In this document: piece by piece, positions 48,034-55,850 of the stretch
How positions within the stretch are numbered: position 1 is the first letter of the stretch
Layout: the number at the start of each line of letters is the position of its first letter
Assembly: GCA_023421395.1 (NCBI GenBank)
Contig: JAEZTL010000041.1
Span: forward strand, 62,001 to 126,000
Length of the DNA stretch: 64,000 nucleotides
Origin: Bacillota bacterium
GTDB taxonomy: Bacteria; Bacillota; Clostridia; Christensenellales; Aristaeellaceae
Direction of reading: 5' to 3'
Translations under genes and position numbers: made by a program
The notes under the pieces: model-generated
Databases searched by the model: none
Told to the model about the DNA's origin: nothing
The model's input: the letters and a program-made list of their open reading frames with translations, nothing else

Positions 48034-48230
48034 GATGCGCGCACTTCCTTTCGCTCCAGATCCTCCCACCGCCCCGTCCGAATTCGCTCGTCGATCACCC
48101 GGGCGCCCAGCGTCGCGTCCTCTACGTAGGCCAGTACCTGACCGCCCGTGATGATGGCCATGCTCCGCGTCCAAAGATGCGGCACAGGGTGATACTCCAC
48201 CTCCCGGATCTCATAGCCGCGGTGCGTCAT
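48030..48230 (-). CDS. Small YxGYEI-family phage protein
   Basis: A 66-residue protein from ATG 48230 with a GGAGG site: THRGYEIREVEYHPVPHLWTRSMAIITGGQVLAYVED, then ARVIDERIRTGRWEDLERKEV. The H-R-G-Y-E-I start and the layout (two strands, then a helix) link it to the proteins at 46347-46553 and 49570-49770. Function unknown. Confidence 0.6.
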   Translation of the reverse strand: MTHRGYEIREVEYHPVPHLWTRSMAIITGGQVLAYVEDATLGARVIDERIRTGRWEDLERKEVRAS

Positions 48231-48231
48231 G

Positions 48232-48435
48232 TCAATGCCTCCACCAGATCGGTTCAGGATTGTTACAATACTCGCGCTCCTCGCGCTTGATCTCCTTCGT
48301 TTCGCAGCACGTCTCGCAGAAAAACACGTCCGCGCGGGTGTAGCTGATCGAATACCCATCGCCCTCCGTGCGCTTGTCGTAGTGCGTGGACAGGTTGACC
48401 CACTTGTGCTTGCACTCGCTGCCGTTGCTGGTCAT
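48232..48435 (-). CDS. Small putative zinc-ribbon protein
   Basis: A 67-residue protein from ATG 48435 (ATGA overlap with the DUF5131 gene): GSECKHKWVNLSTHYDKRTEGDGYSISYTRADVFFCETCCETKEIKREE. The C-x-H near the start and C-x-x-C-C in the middle suggest a zinc ribbon. No enzymatic motif. Function unknown. Confidence 0.6.
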   Translation of the reverse strand: MTSNGSECKHKWVNLSTHYDKRTEGDGYSISYTRADVFFCETCCETKEIKREEREYCNNPEPIWWRH

Positions 48436-49217
48436 GTGCGCACCTCCCACGGGAATTCCTGAATGAAGTCGGCACCCATCAGGCCGCGAAGGGATTCCTT
48501 CATGAACACCTTCGCGCCGTGGTCGTGGGCGAAGCGCGTCACATCGTCCACCCAGCGCTTTTCGGGGATCACTCGGCCCTTGCGGTTCCCGGTCTCCGCG
48601 CCGATGATCCACCATGCCGGGAAAGAAGATCCTTTCAGCATGTGGAAATCCCAAAGGTCAGGCCCGGCCAGGATCGGTTCATAACTCACAAAGCTGTTCA
48701 CGCCTTGTGTGGCGAATACCGGTTCGCTGCCTGTAGTCATCGAAGCGCCGAACCAGAAGTTCTGGCGGCTCTGCAGTGCTTCGCCCAGCTGTGAGTATCG
48801 AGACGGGTGTTTCGTCAGGAACAGATACCGGTGCTGCGGCGCGCGCTCGCACGCCTCGAAAACCTGCCTGATCCAGCTGTCCGGCACCCATGCGCCGAAC
48901 AGATCCGCCATCGAACACACGAAGATCGTGCGCGGCCGCGTCTTCCGGGCAGGCTCCTCCAGCCGGTAGGCGTGAAGCGTCGGAGTGAAGTCATACGGGT
49001 ACGGGATCAGCCGGTCGGTCTTCGCCTCGTCGTTCCAGTTCGCATGCGCCTTTCCGTAAACGGGCGTTTCAAGCTCCACGGTCACGCCGGGCCCCAACCT
49101 ACGCCCGCCGCCGAACCTCTCCGCGATCTTCCGCGCGTAGCAGTATTCGCAGCCGTGCAGACACCCGGTCACCGGGTTCCAGGTGGCTTCCGCCCAATCG
49201 ATCTTGGTTGTGTTCAT
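48432..49217 (-). CDS. DUF5131 family radical-SAM-like protein (phage Gp37/Gp68-like)
   Basis: A 261-residue protein starting NTTKIDWAEATWNPVTGCLHGCEYCYARKIAERFGGG. The CLHGCEYCYA stretch (Cys19, 23, 26) is a radical-SAM-type C-x3-C-x2-C cluster. Later segments RTIFVCSMADLFGAWVP, HRYLFLTKHPSRY, WFGASMTTG, VSYEPILAGPDLWDF and WWIIGAETGNRKGR are typical of DUF5131. The family is common in phages and plasmids; the substrate is not known, with nucleic-acid modification or repair a reasonable guess. The next gene overlaps by 4 bases. Confidence 0.88.
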   Translation of the reverse strand: MNTTKIDWAEATWNPVTGCLHGCEYCYARKIAERFGGGRRLGPGVTVELETPVYGKAHANWNDEAKTDRLIPYPYDFTPTLHAYRLEEPARKTRPRTIFVCSMADLFGAWVPDSWIRQVFEACERAPQHRYLFLTKHPSRYSQLGEALQSRQNFWFGASMTTGSEPVFATQGVNSFVSYEPILAGPDLWDFHMLKGSSFPAWWIIGAETGNRKGRVIPEKRWVDDVTRFAHDHGAKVFMKESLRGLMGADFIQEFPWEVRT

Positions 49218-49432
49218 CGCTTTGCCCTCTCCGCATACCCCCGGCAGCGCGCTTCCATCTCCGGCGGCGGCGTCCAGTCGAATTTATACTGCGCCTTGAA
49301 CCCCTCCGGCCCCAGCCGGATGTAGTTCTGCGTAAGCATCATGGTGTCGTACTCCCGGTAGCGCCCGTACTTGGATTTCACAAATACCACCGGGCCGCTC
49401 GTCCGGGCTATGAGATTGAGATCCTCGGCCAT
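49214..49432 (-). CDS. Small phage protein, unidentified
   Basis: A 72-residue protein: AEDLNLIARTSGPVVFVKSKYGRYREYDTMMLTQNYIRLGPEGFKAQYKFDWTPPPEMEARC. It is basic and aromatic, overlaps the DUF5131 start by 4 bases and has an adequate ribosome site. No family is recognised. Confidence 0.55.
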   Translation of the reverse strand: MAEDLNLIARTSGPVVFVKSKYGRYREYDTMMLTQNYIRLGPEGFKAQYKFDWTPPPEMEARCRGYAERAKR

Positions 49433-49433
49433 G

Positions 49434-49580
49434 CTACACCTCCGCGATGATCGGCGACGGGTTCCCGTCCTGCTCCCACGCCTCGTATCCGCCCTCGCCG
49501 CAGTCCGCTTCCAGATTCAGTCGGCACGCGCCGCCGCCCAGGTGGTTCAGGCAGTTCCAGCATCCCTTATTACTCGCCAT
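49434..49580 (-). CDS. Small cysteine-rich phage protein
   Basis: A 48-residue protein from ATG 49580 with GGAGGAGG upstream: ASNKGCWNCLNHLGGGACRLNLEADCGEGGYEAW. Four cysteines (C-x-x-C, C, C) make a likely zinc knuckle, a type common in phage early operons. It overlaps the previous gene by 11 bases. Confidence 0.6.
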   Translation of the reverse strand: MASNKGCWNCLNHLGGGACRLNLEADCGEGGYEAWEQDGNPSPIIAEV

Positions 49581-49770
49581 GCCGCGCCGCCTCCTCCGCC
49601 AGTACGTCCAGCACGCCCCGTATCTGTCCCAGCTCCAGCGACCGCGCCGCCGGGTTGATGTCGTTGCGCTTGTAGGCCACATACCGCTCTCCGCCCAGCG
49701 TCGGAATCCGGAAGATCTCGTAGCCCTTGTAGTCCTCCACATGCTCCGGCTGATAGTCCTGTTGTTCCAT
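49570..49770 (-). CDS. Small YxGYEI-family phage protein
   Basis: A 66-residue protein from ATG 49770 with AGGAGGG upstream: YQPEHVEDYKGYEIFRIPTLGGERYVAYKRNDINPAARSLELGQIRGVLDVL. The Y-K-G-Y-E-I-F motif is shared with two other small proteins of this phage. It is the first minus-strand gene after the inserted thermonuclease, so the early operon may restart here. Confidence 0.6.
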   Translation of the reverse strand: MEQQDYQPEHVEDYKGYEIFRIPTLGGERYVAYKRNDINPAARSLELGQIRGVLDVLAEEAARHGE

Positions 49771-49830
49771 CTCTCCGCCCTCCTGTGTATAATTTTTGTC
49801 GAATGCTTCCTGTGGTCTTTGTCTCGCTTG

Positions 49831-49849
49831 CACCGCGTCGCACGCGGTG
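49831..49849 (+). promoter_or_regulatory. Palindrome in the thermonuclease promoter region
   Basis: CACCGCGT and ACGCGGTG (8 bases each, 3-base centre). It lies between a weak TTGCAC and TAGGAT pair spaced 17 bases and could be an operator for the plus-strand gene at 49877. Confidence 0.45.
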
Positions 49850-49876
49850 GTAGGATACCGAAAGAGGTGATTTCCC

Positions 49877-50380
49877 GTGTACAGGCTCAAGGCCGGAATT
49901 CTGATCGCGGTGGCGCTGGCCATCGTGCAGCTGTTCTCCGTCGCGCCTGCCGAAGCGCCTGATTCCGCCCCGGTGCTCGTCCCCGCCAGCGTGGTGCGCG
50001 TGGTGGACGGGGACACCATCGTCTGCGACGTGGATGGCGACGAGATCAAGGTGCGCCTGATCGGCATCGACACGCCGGAAACCGTACATCCGGAGAAGGA
50101 AGTGGAGTTTTACGGCAAGGAGGCCAGCGCCTACACCACCGAAATGCTGGACGGGCAGGACATTTACCTCGAGTACGACGTGGAACCCACCGACCGATAC
50201 GGCCGCGACCTGGCGTATGTGTGGCTCGAGGACGGCACCCTGTTCAACGATCTTTTGGTGCTCGAGGGCTATGCCACGGTCTACACCTTCCCGCCCAACG
50301 TCAAGTACGTGGACCGCTTCACCAAATCCGCCCGCCTCGCCCGTGAGCGCGGCGCCGGGCTTTACGCGATGGAGCCATGA
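49877..50380 (+). CDS. Secreted thermonuclease (staphylococcal nuclease homologue)
   Basis: A 167-residue nuclease from GTG 49877 with AGAGGTGA upstream. An N-terminal signal peptide (YRLKAGILIAVALAIVQLFSVAPAEA) precedes an SNase domain: VVDGDTIVCDVDGDEIKVRLIGIDTPE with the calcium-site aspartates and catalytic arginine and glutamate, then DRYGRDLAYVWLEDGTLFNDLLVLEGYA. It probably degrades extracellular DNA and RNA. It is the only plus-strand gene within the minus-strand early operon, with its own promoter region, which marks it as a lysogenic-conversion (moron) gene. It ends at the last base before the methyltransferase stop. Confidence 0.9.
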   Translation: MYRLKAGILIAVALAIVQLFSVAPAEAPDSAPVLVPASVVRVVDGDTIVCDVDGDEIKVRLIGIDTPETVHPEKEVEFYGKEASAYTTEMLDGQDIYLEYDVEPTDRYGRDLAYVWLEDGTLFNDLLVLEGYATVYTFPPNVKYVDRFTKSARLARERGAGLYAMEP

Positions 50381-51874
50381 TTACGCTGCCTTTTCGATGC
50401 ACTCCGGCAGGTTCGCAGACACCAGTGCCGCCGCCACCGGCGGGCAGACCGAGTTCCCCACCCGAGCCACCTGCGCCTTTTTCGGGTAAGGCTTCCCGTC
50501 CGCGTCGCGGTCGATGGTGTAGTCCTCGGGGAACCCCTGCGCCCGGAACAACTCTCGGGGCTCAAGCATCCGAAGGCCGATGTCCGCAATGGCGTACAGC
50601 TGCCCGTGGATCGTCACCAGCGCGAACCGGTCATTTGCCGTGATTGTGTCCAGCGGCGAGCGCATCTCCTGTCCGGTGCCCTGCCCGTAATACTTGATCA
50701 GGAAAGCACGGACTTCGCCGTAGTGCGTCCCGCCCGCCGTCACGGTGGGCATGGGCCGCCGCAGGTCCTGGCCGTATTCCTCGCCGCGCAGCTTGACCAG
50801 ATGCGCTGCCACCAGCGAATTGTGATCCCGCGCCGTGACGGTGCCCAGCGGGTGATCGGGGCAGCTGCCGTTGTTCGTGCTTCCATCCCCGAAATACTTA
50901 TGGACGAACGCCGTAACCAGCGCATACCGGTTGGATGTGTCGATGGTGTTGATCGGCCTTGTGACCTCCTGCCCGCGTGCGTCCGATTTTTCGGTCTCGG
51001 AGTGGTACTGGATCAGCGTGGGCACGGCGACGTAGTGCGAATTGACCGCCGTGATCGTGCTCATCGGCTTCGCTATACTCTCCGGCTCGTTGTCGAATTT
51101 GTAGTTGACGATAAACGGCTCCGGATTATCCACCACATACTTCATGATCCCGCGGGCGATCCGGCGCATCGTCGCCTCCGCCAGCGGCTTTTTGCGTTCG
51201 AAGATCGACGGGCATGGGATTGACCAGTCAATGCACTCCGCCGCGGTGCGCCACGGCTTGAGTAGCCCCGCCTGCACTTCGAGGCTCGCCGGGTGTCCGT
51301 GGGTCGGCTCCGGCCAGACGATAGGCCGCCCATCGCGCCGGGCGATCAGGTAAAACCGTGTCCGGCTGGTTGGCGCGCCATAGTCGCACGCCGCAATCTG
51401 ACGATACTCCACCCGATAGCCCAGCGCCTCCAACTGCGATTTCCATTGTTCAAAGGTGCGCCCGGCGAGGCGCTTCACCGGCCGCCCCTTGCGCACCGGG
51501 CCCCAGGTGACGAACTCCGGCACGTTTTCGAGGATGATCACTCGCGGTTTCGCCAGCGCGGCCCATTTCAGCGCCACCCACGCGAGGCCGCGAATGGACT
51601 TTTCAACCGGCGTCGCTCCCTTCGCGCGGCTGAAGTGCTTGCAATCCGGAGAGAACCAGCATAGCGCCACGGGCTTCCCGCCCGTCGCTTCCCGTGGGTC
51701 CACTTCCCAAATATTCTCGCAGTAGTGTTTCGCGTCCGGGTGGTTCGCTCGGTGCATGGCGATGGCCTCCGGGTCGTGGTTGATGGCGATATCCACCGCG
51801 CGGCCCAGCGCCAACTCAATGCCCGTGGATGCGCCTCCCCCGCCCGCGAAGCTGTCAACGATCAGTTCAAGCAT
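50381..51874 (-). CDS. C5 cytosine DNA methyltransferase with a repeat-built variable region
   Basis: A 497-residue orphan 5-methylcytosine methyltransferase. Motif I FAGGGGAS (residues 9-16), motif IV with Cys78 in SPDCKHFS, motif VI ENV (116-118), motif VIII region PTSRTR (169-174) and motif X GNSV (473-476). Between VIII and X, about residues 255-425, lie five degenerate units of about 33 residues, each starting x-P-h-x-T-h-T/D (269, 306, 341, 373, 406). No restriction enzyme is adjacent, so it probably protects phage DNA. It overlaps the next upstream gene by 8 bases. Confidence 0.92.
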   Translation of the reverse strand: MLELIVDSFAGGGGASTGIELALGRAVDIAINHDPEAIAMHRANHPDAKHYCENIWEVDPREATGGKPVALCWFSPDCKHFSRAKGATPVEKSIRGLAWVALKWAALAKPRVIILENVPEFVTWGPVRKGRPVKRLAGRTFEQWKSQLEALGYRVEYRQIAACDYGAPTSRTRFYLIARRDGRPIVWPEPTHGHPASLEVQAGLLKPWRTAAECIDWSIPCPSIFERKKPLAEATMRRIARGIMKYVVDNPEPFIVNYKFDNEPESIAKPMSTITAVNSHYVAVPTLIQYHSETEKSDARGQEVTRPINTIDTSNRYALVTAFVHKYFGDGSTNNGSCPDHPLGTVTARDHNSLVAAHLVKLRGEEYGQDLRRPMPTVTAGGTHYGEVRAFLIKYYGQGTGQEMRSPLDTITANDRFALVTIHGQLYAIADIGLRMLEPRELFRAQGFPEDYTIDRDADGKPYPKKAQVARVGNSVCPPVAAALVSANLPECIEKAA

Positions 51875-52070
51875 GTCGTTTCGTCCCCCGTATCTTGTTC
51901 TGCTGTGCCTGCAGCGTAAGAAGCAGCCGCAGGAGCTGGCCTTTCAGCATGGCGTTTTCCTGCCGGAGATCCTGAACGTAGTCCGCTACCACCTTCCGGT
52001 CCCGGACGCGGACTGTGCCGCCGTGATAGCCGTTGACCCGCAGGAGCTCGTCCACGTTCGGCGCGGTCAT
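51867..52070 (-). CDS. Small coiled-coil phage protein
   Basis: A 67-residue protein: TAPNVDELLRVNGYHGGTVRVRDRKVVADYVQDLRQENAMLKGQLLRLLLTLQAQQNKIR. A C-terminal leucine-rich coiled coil (about 35-60) follows a short folded part. It overlaps the sigma-like gene (4 bases) and the methyltransferase (8 bases), so it is translated with them. Function unknown. Confidence 0.6.
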   Translation of the reverse strand: MTAPNVDELLRVNGYHGGTVRVRDRKVVADYVQDLRQENAMLKGQLLRLLLTLQAQQNKIRGTKRHA

Positions 52071-52618
52071 GCCCGCATCACCGCCAGCGCGCGCTTTACC
52101 ACCGCATGAACCCGCTGGGGGGACACGCCGCGCGCCCGCGCGATCTCCGGCATCGGCTTGTCCTCGGCGTAGTACATGCGGATGATCTCGCTCCAGTCGC
52201 TGTTGCCCGCGATTCTGGCCATATACGCCGCCGCCAGCGCTCGATCCGTAGCGGCGTCCGCCGGATCAGCGCCCGGCGCGGCCAGCGTGTCCATCAGCGT
52301 CAGCGCGTTGCCCTCGTCACCCCACACCCGTTTGGTGATCGGCTCCGCCAACTGGTCGGCGCGGCGCTTGTACGACTTCAGCGGCCAGATGTACACATGA
52401 TGCAGCCGGTTGAACACGCACCGGGCGTAATAGGTCGTTTCCCGTCCCTTCGCGGGCGTGTATTCCGGCTCCGCCAGCCAGATCGCCATGCGCCCCTCCT
52501 GGACCATATCCTCGTATCCGCACGCGCTTCCGATCAGCCACATAAAATGGCGCTGGATCACCAGATGCACCAGCTTCTCATGCCGGATGTACGCCGGGGC
52601 TGTTGTCTGGGCGGTCAT
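52067..52618 (-). CDS. Phage-encoded sigma-70-family factor
   Basis: A 183-residue sigma-like protein. Region 2 is visible as LIGSACGYEDMVQEGRMAIWLAEPEY and TTYYARCVFNRLHHV; region 4 as SEIIRMYYAEDKPMPEIARARGVSPQRVHAVVKRALAVM. It is as short as an ECF factor but its region 2.2 (YEDMVQEGRMAIW) is closer to sporulation/flagellar type sigma proteins. It may direct host RNA polymerase to middle or late phage promoters, or regulate as a non-canonical factor. No promoter for it could be identified. Confidence 0.82.
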   Translation of the reverse strand: MTAQTTAPAYIRHEKLVHLVIQRHFMWLIGSACGYEDMVQEGRMAIWLAEPEYTPAKGRETTYYARCVFNRLHHVYIWPLKSYKRRADQLAEPITKRVWGDEGNALTLMDTLAAPGADPADAATDRALAAAYMARIAGNSDWSEIIRMYYAEDKPMPEIARARGVSPQRVHAVVKRALAVMRA

Positions 52619-53271
52619 GGCTGATCGTCCTCCGACTCGTCTTCTTCGCTTACGTCGAAGCCCATTCGCTGCTGATCCCTGCGGATCGCCTCCTCCGCCG
52701 CACGCTCCGCTTCCTCGGCCTCGGCGTCGGTTTCAGGCGACGCGGAAACGCGCACCGCCTGAAGCGAAAGCATCTGCACCTGCTGCATGATCGCCTCCGC
52801 GTGCTTTGCGTCCACCGGCGACACGATCCCCGAAACCAGCATATCGCCGTAGCAGGCGATCAGGATGTTCCCGTCCGGGCTTATGCGTTCGAAGAACTGC
52901 AGCATCCCTTCTTTGTTTTCGGCGGGCTTCAGCGCGGAGACCGGCACCATCAAAAGCCCCTGCGCGCTGCCCATAACCCGGTACAGGTCGCCCGCATACC
53001 AAACCGCGCCCAAATCCTCCAGCTCACGCTCCCCGACCATCGGTTCTACGGAAAAGCGTTCGTCCAGAACGCTTGTTTCGCGGATGGACATTTTGTCCGC
53101 CTGCTTCTGCGCCAGATCAAACAGCGCCGGGATACTGTCCGCCGCAATACGCACGCCCTCCACCGGGTACGCATTGCGGGTATCCGAAAGCCACTGGCGT
53201 CCGTCCGGGCCGTTGATGATGTAGAATATCTTCCGTGCGACGCACAGCTTTTTGATCGCGGCCAGCTTCAT
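52615..53271 (-). CDS. Phage protein with acidic tail, unidentified
   Basis: A 218-residue protein: LAAIKKLCVARKIFYIINGPDGRQWLSDTRNAYPVEG, then GAVWYAGDLYRVMGSAQGLLMVPVSALKPAENKEG and an Ala/Glu-rich helical, acidic C-terminus (EEAERAAEEAIRRDQ, EEDESEDDQP). It stands between ParB-like and sigma genes with 4-base overlaps. No family is recognised; an accessory role in replication is possible. Confidence 0.65.
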   Translation of the reverse strand: MKLAAIKKLCVARKIFYIINGPDGRQWLSDTRNAYPVEGVRIAADSIPALFDLAQKQADKMSIRETSVLDERFSVEPMVGERELEDLGAVWYAGDLYRVMGSAQGLLMVPVSALKPAENKEGMLQFFERISPDGNILIACYGDMLVSGIVSPVDAKHAEAIMQQVQMLSLQAVRVSASPETDAEAEEAERAAEEAIRRDQQRMGFDVSEEDESEDDQP

Positions 53272-54608
53272 GCGCTTTCCCTCCCGGCGTCAGCAACGCC
53301 CGGCCTGAACAGCACATGCGTCCCGTCCTGCAGCGCGCGCTCCTCGTCGGACATCTGGTATCCCAGCTCCTCGAGTGCGGCGTACAGTTCGTCCAGTTTG
53401 GCGTTCGGCGCGTGTTCAGGCCATTTCTGCCATGACTTCTGGTAATAGTTGTTCCGCGAATTGTCGTTGATGTCGGCGTAAGCGGCGTACAAAAACACCC
53501 GCTCCGGTGCCGCTTTTAGATCCTGCTCGATGGTTTCAAAGTCCAGCTCATAGTCGCCGTTCTCGTCCCCCAGTTCGAGGAATCCCGCGAATGCGTCCGT
53601 GTTGAAGTAGCACCAGTCGCCCACCGCCAGCATCTTCATGCGCATCCAGAACCGGATGATCTGCGGAACGTGTTTCTTGGTCGCCGGGAAATTCCCGATG
53701 AACGCACGGCGGAGCTGGTACGCCCGCTCCGACATCGCCCGAAGTTCTACCTCGCGCTCGTTCTGCGCGCGGTAAACCGCCTGCTGGGCGTCCTCGTCGG
53801 CGCTGTTCTGTGCTTCGCGGACGATCGTTACCGAGTAAGACGTCAAGCGGAAGAAATAATCCGTCTCTCCCGCGTCCTCGGGCACTCTCAGCACCTTGAC
53901 CGGGTCGTCGGTCAGGTTGTGCCACGCCACCTGGCGCATTCGCGCGGTGTCCTCCGCCTCAGTCGCGAAGCTAGACAACGCCTCGACCCACTTTTCGCGG
54001 TTGGCCTCGGCCTTTTCCCGGTCGAGCGCCTGCCGCATTTCGTAGTCAAAATTCTTGGTGCCGATCGCCTCCAGCACCTTGTTCCGAAGTTCCGGGCTCT
54101 GGATCTTCTCCAGCTCCATGAAATCCATCAGCGTCGCGCCGCGCTCCGTGGCCTTGCGGAATTTCTCGCTGTCCAGCTCCAGCAGCTTCACGCGCCGGCG
54201 GACGGTGCTCTCGGAGAAACCGGTCTTTTCGGAGATTCCGGTCACGCTCTCGCCCAGGTTCAGCATCATCTGGAAGCCCTGCGCCTGCTCGTATACGGTC
54301 AGGTCGCTGCGCTGCATGTTCTCCAGCAGCATCGTCGCGATCTGCTCTCGGGGAGACATCTCGCGCACCGCGCACGGCAGCTCCGTGAGCCCCGCCAGCT
54401 TCGACGCCGCCAGACGGCGGTGCCCAATAATCACGGTGTAGGCGTCCTCGACCGGCTCCCCCGCCTTGCCGATCCGCGGCACCACCGTCAGGTTCTGCAT
54501 CACGCCGCTGGCCTTGATGCTCTCGGCCAGCTCCGTCAGGTCGCCGAGGTTCTTCCTCGGGTTATCCGGATGGGGAAACAGCTTGTCAACGTGGATCATC
54601 TGCAGCAT
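53268..54608 (-). CDS. ParB/Spo0J-like protein
   Basis: A 446-residue protein. The N-terminal ParB nucleotide-binding domain reads HVDKLFPHPDNPRKNLGDLTELAESIKASGVMQNLTVVP with the GHRR motif (TVIIGHRRLAASKLAG), then PREQIATMLLENMQRSDLTVYEQAQGFQMML and the HTH GISEKTGFSESTVRRRVKLLEL. A long C-terminal extension of about 240 residues has no clear domain. No ParA is present, so partition is unlikely; phage proteins of this type may act in replication or transcription. It overlaps the HNH gene by 23 bases. Confidence 0.88.
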   Translation of the reverse strand: MLQMIHVDKLFPHPDNPRKNLGDLTELAESIKASGVMQNLTVVPRIGKAGEPVEDAYTVIIGHRRLAASKLAGLTELPCAVREMSPREQIATMLLENMQRSDLTVYEQAQGFQMMLNLGESVTGISEKTGFSESTVRRRVKLLELDSEKFRKATERGATLMDFMELEKIQSPELRNKVLEAIGTKNFDYEMRQALDREKAEANREKWVEALSSFATEAEDTARMRQVAWHNLTDDPVKVLRVPEDAGETDYFFRLTSYSVTIVREAQNSADEDAQQAVYRAQNEREVELRAMSERAYQLRRAFIGNFPATKKHVPQIIRFWMRMKMLAVGDWCYFNTDAFAGFLELGDENGDYELDFETIEQDLKAAPERVFLYAAYADINDNSRNNYYQKSWQKWPEHAPNAKLDELYAALEELGYQMSDEERALQDGTHVLFRPGVADAGRESA

Positions 54609-55221
54609 TGGTTGCCATCCTTTCGCCGCCCTTGACCTTGCGGCTCTGGGCGATCTTCAGTCTTAGGTTTGCGACGGTCTTCCCGGCCATCGTCAGCTCG
54701 GCGCTCCCGCCGACCAGGCCGAACTTGTTCATCATCAACAGCTCCGCGCGGGATACCAGAACCAGATTCTCCGGTTCGAAGTTCTGCCGGTCTCCGTCGC
54801 CGAAGACCACCACATGCCCCTCCGGCACCGGGCCGTTAACAGCTTCCCATACGAAAACGTGCTTCATCTTCCATGTCTTCGGATCGGCTACCTTGACCCA
54901 TACATAGCCATCAGCGCGCTCGCTTTCCGTACCTACCGGCTTGTACGTCTGCGGGTGGTTGCCCGGCTTGAACTGCGTGGCCTCCATGCCGGGGTAGGAG
55001 ATGCCCCGAACCCCTTTGTTCGGCGGTACCTGCCCGGGCTTGAATCTCCCGTCCCGCCCGTTCTTCAGTGTGCAGCGCTGGATCGTCCCGGAGATGGCGG
55101 ACCGGCTTAGCGACAGCCCGAACCGCTCGTTGAACATGCGGGTGATCTCCTTATAGCACCGGCCCGGCGTGATCTCGGCCAGGTATAGGATCTCTTCCGC
55201 CGTGTAGTCGTGCCCGTTCAC
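54586..55221 (-). CDS. HNH endonuclease
   Basis: A 211-residue protein from GTG 55221 with GGAGG upstream. An N-terminal DNA-binding part (YTAEEILYLAEITPGRCYKEITRMFNERFG, SRSAISGTIQRC) and an NKG-rich linker (PPNKGVRGISYPG, ATQFKPGNHP) are followed by the HNH_3-like core: MKHVFVWEAVNGPVPEGHVVVFGDGDRQNFEPENLVLVSRAEL. The second histidine of the usual HHKDG is absent (VFGDGD), as in many phage HNH proteins of Clostridia. Nicking at cos or pac-related sites is one possible role; a free-standing homing role is another. Confidence 0.85.
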   Translation of the reverse strand: MNGHDYTAEEILYLAEITPGRCYKEITRMFNERFGLSLSRSAISGTIQRCTLKNGRDGRFKPGQVPPNKGVRGISYPGMEATQFKPGNHPQTYKPVGTESERADGYVWVKVADPKTWKMKHVFVWEAVNGPVPEGHVVVFGDGDRQNFEPENLVLVSRAELLMMNKFGLVGGSAELTMAGKTVANLRLKIAQSRKVKGGERMATNAADDPR

Positions 55222-55222
55222 A

Positions 55223-55453
55223 TCAATCCTCCAGAACTTCCGGCAGCCTGAAGTCCATGCCGACGGCATTGTCCTGGATTGCCCTCGCCTTGAGCGCCAG
55301 CGCGCCGTTTGCGATGATCTGCGTCGCGATTGACGCCATCGCCCGCGCGCGCTCGATCTCCTCCTTTAGGCCGTCCCCCTTCAGTTCGTCGTCGTTCAGC
55401 CGCTCCAGCTGCTCAAACAGGTGGTTGTTCAGGTCTACCATCTTGTTTTTCAT
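55223..55453 (-). CDS. Small helical phage early protein
   Basis: A 76-residue protein: VDLNNHLFEQLERLNDDELKGDGLKEEIERARAMASIATQIIANGALALKARAI. The D-L-x-N-H-L-F-x-Q-L-E-R-L and E-I-x-R-A-x-A-M-x-x-[IV]-A-x-x-I-I-x-N-G pattern recurs in early regions of many Firmicute phages. Function unknown. It overlaps the VRR-NUC gene by 41 bases. Confidence 0.7.
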   Translation of the reverse strand: MKNKMVDLNNHLFEQLERLNDDELKGDGLKEEIERARAMASIATQIIANGALALKARAIQDNAVGMDFRLPEVLED

Positions 55454-55850
55454 GGACGGGTTCCTCCTTTTGTTTCAGGTACTCCTCTATCACCCGCACA
55501 GCGGGCTCCCAGCCTTTGCACACCTCCGCGCGGTATCCCTGCGCCCGCAGCGCGTCCAGCCACGCGGTTTGCTCCGGCGACACTTCGCCGCCCTGAGTGC
55601 GCTTCAGTTCGATAAACAATCCGTGATACCCGCCCCGAGGCACAGGCAGGCAGATGTCCGGCACCCCGGCCTTGACGCCCTCGGCCTTGAATCTGCCCGC
55701 CTCTGCCCTGGACCTAGATCCGCCGTTCGGGATGTGGAACATCAGCCGTAGCTCCGGATGGGCGGCAGCGCTGACCGCCGCCCACCGGAATAGACATTGC
55801 TGCTCCACGCTCTCCGTGGCCACCGGCAGCGCGGCCTTCCGCGCGGCCAT
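55413..55850 (-). CDS. VRR-NUC domain nuclease
   Basis: A 145-residue VRR-NUC protein (PD-(D/E)XK fold): VEQQCLFRWAAVSAAAHPELRLMFHIPNGGSRSRAEAGRFKAEGVKAGVPDICLPVPRGG-type strands with the metal-site Asp in VPDI and E-x-K in GLFIELKRTQGGEVSPEQTAWLDALRAQGY. Phage members probably act as Holliday-junction or flap nucleases in replication. It starts with a TGATG overlap. Confidence 0.92.
   Translation of the reverse strand: MAARKAALPVATESVEQQCLFRWAAVSAAAHPELRLMFHIPNGGSRSRAEAGRFKAEGVKAGVPDICLPVPRGGYHGLFIELKRTQGGEVSPEQTAWLDALRAQGYRAEVCKGWEPAVRVIEEYLKQKEEPVHEKQDGRPEQPPV

Noticed and set aside
53268..54608. Plasmid-type partition system
   Set aside because: Only a ParB-like protein is present; no ParA or parS cluster was found, so a partition role is not supported.
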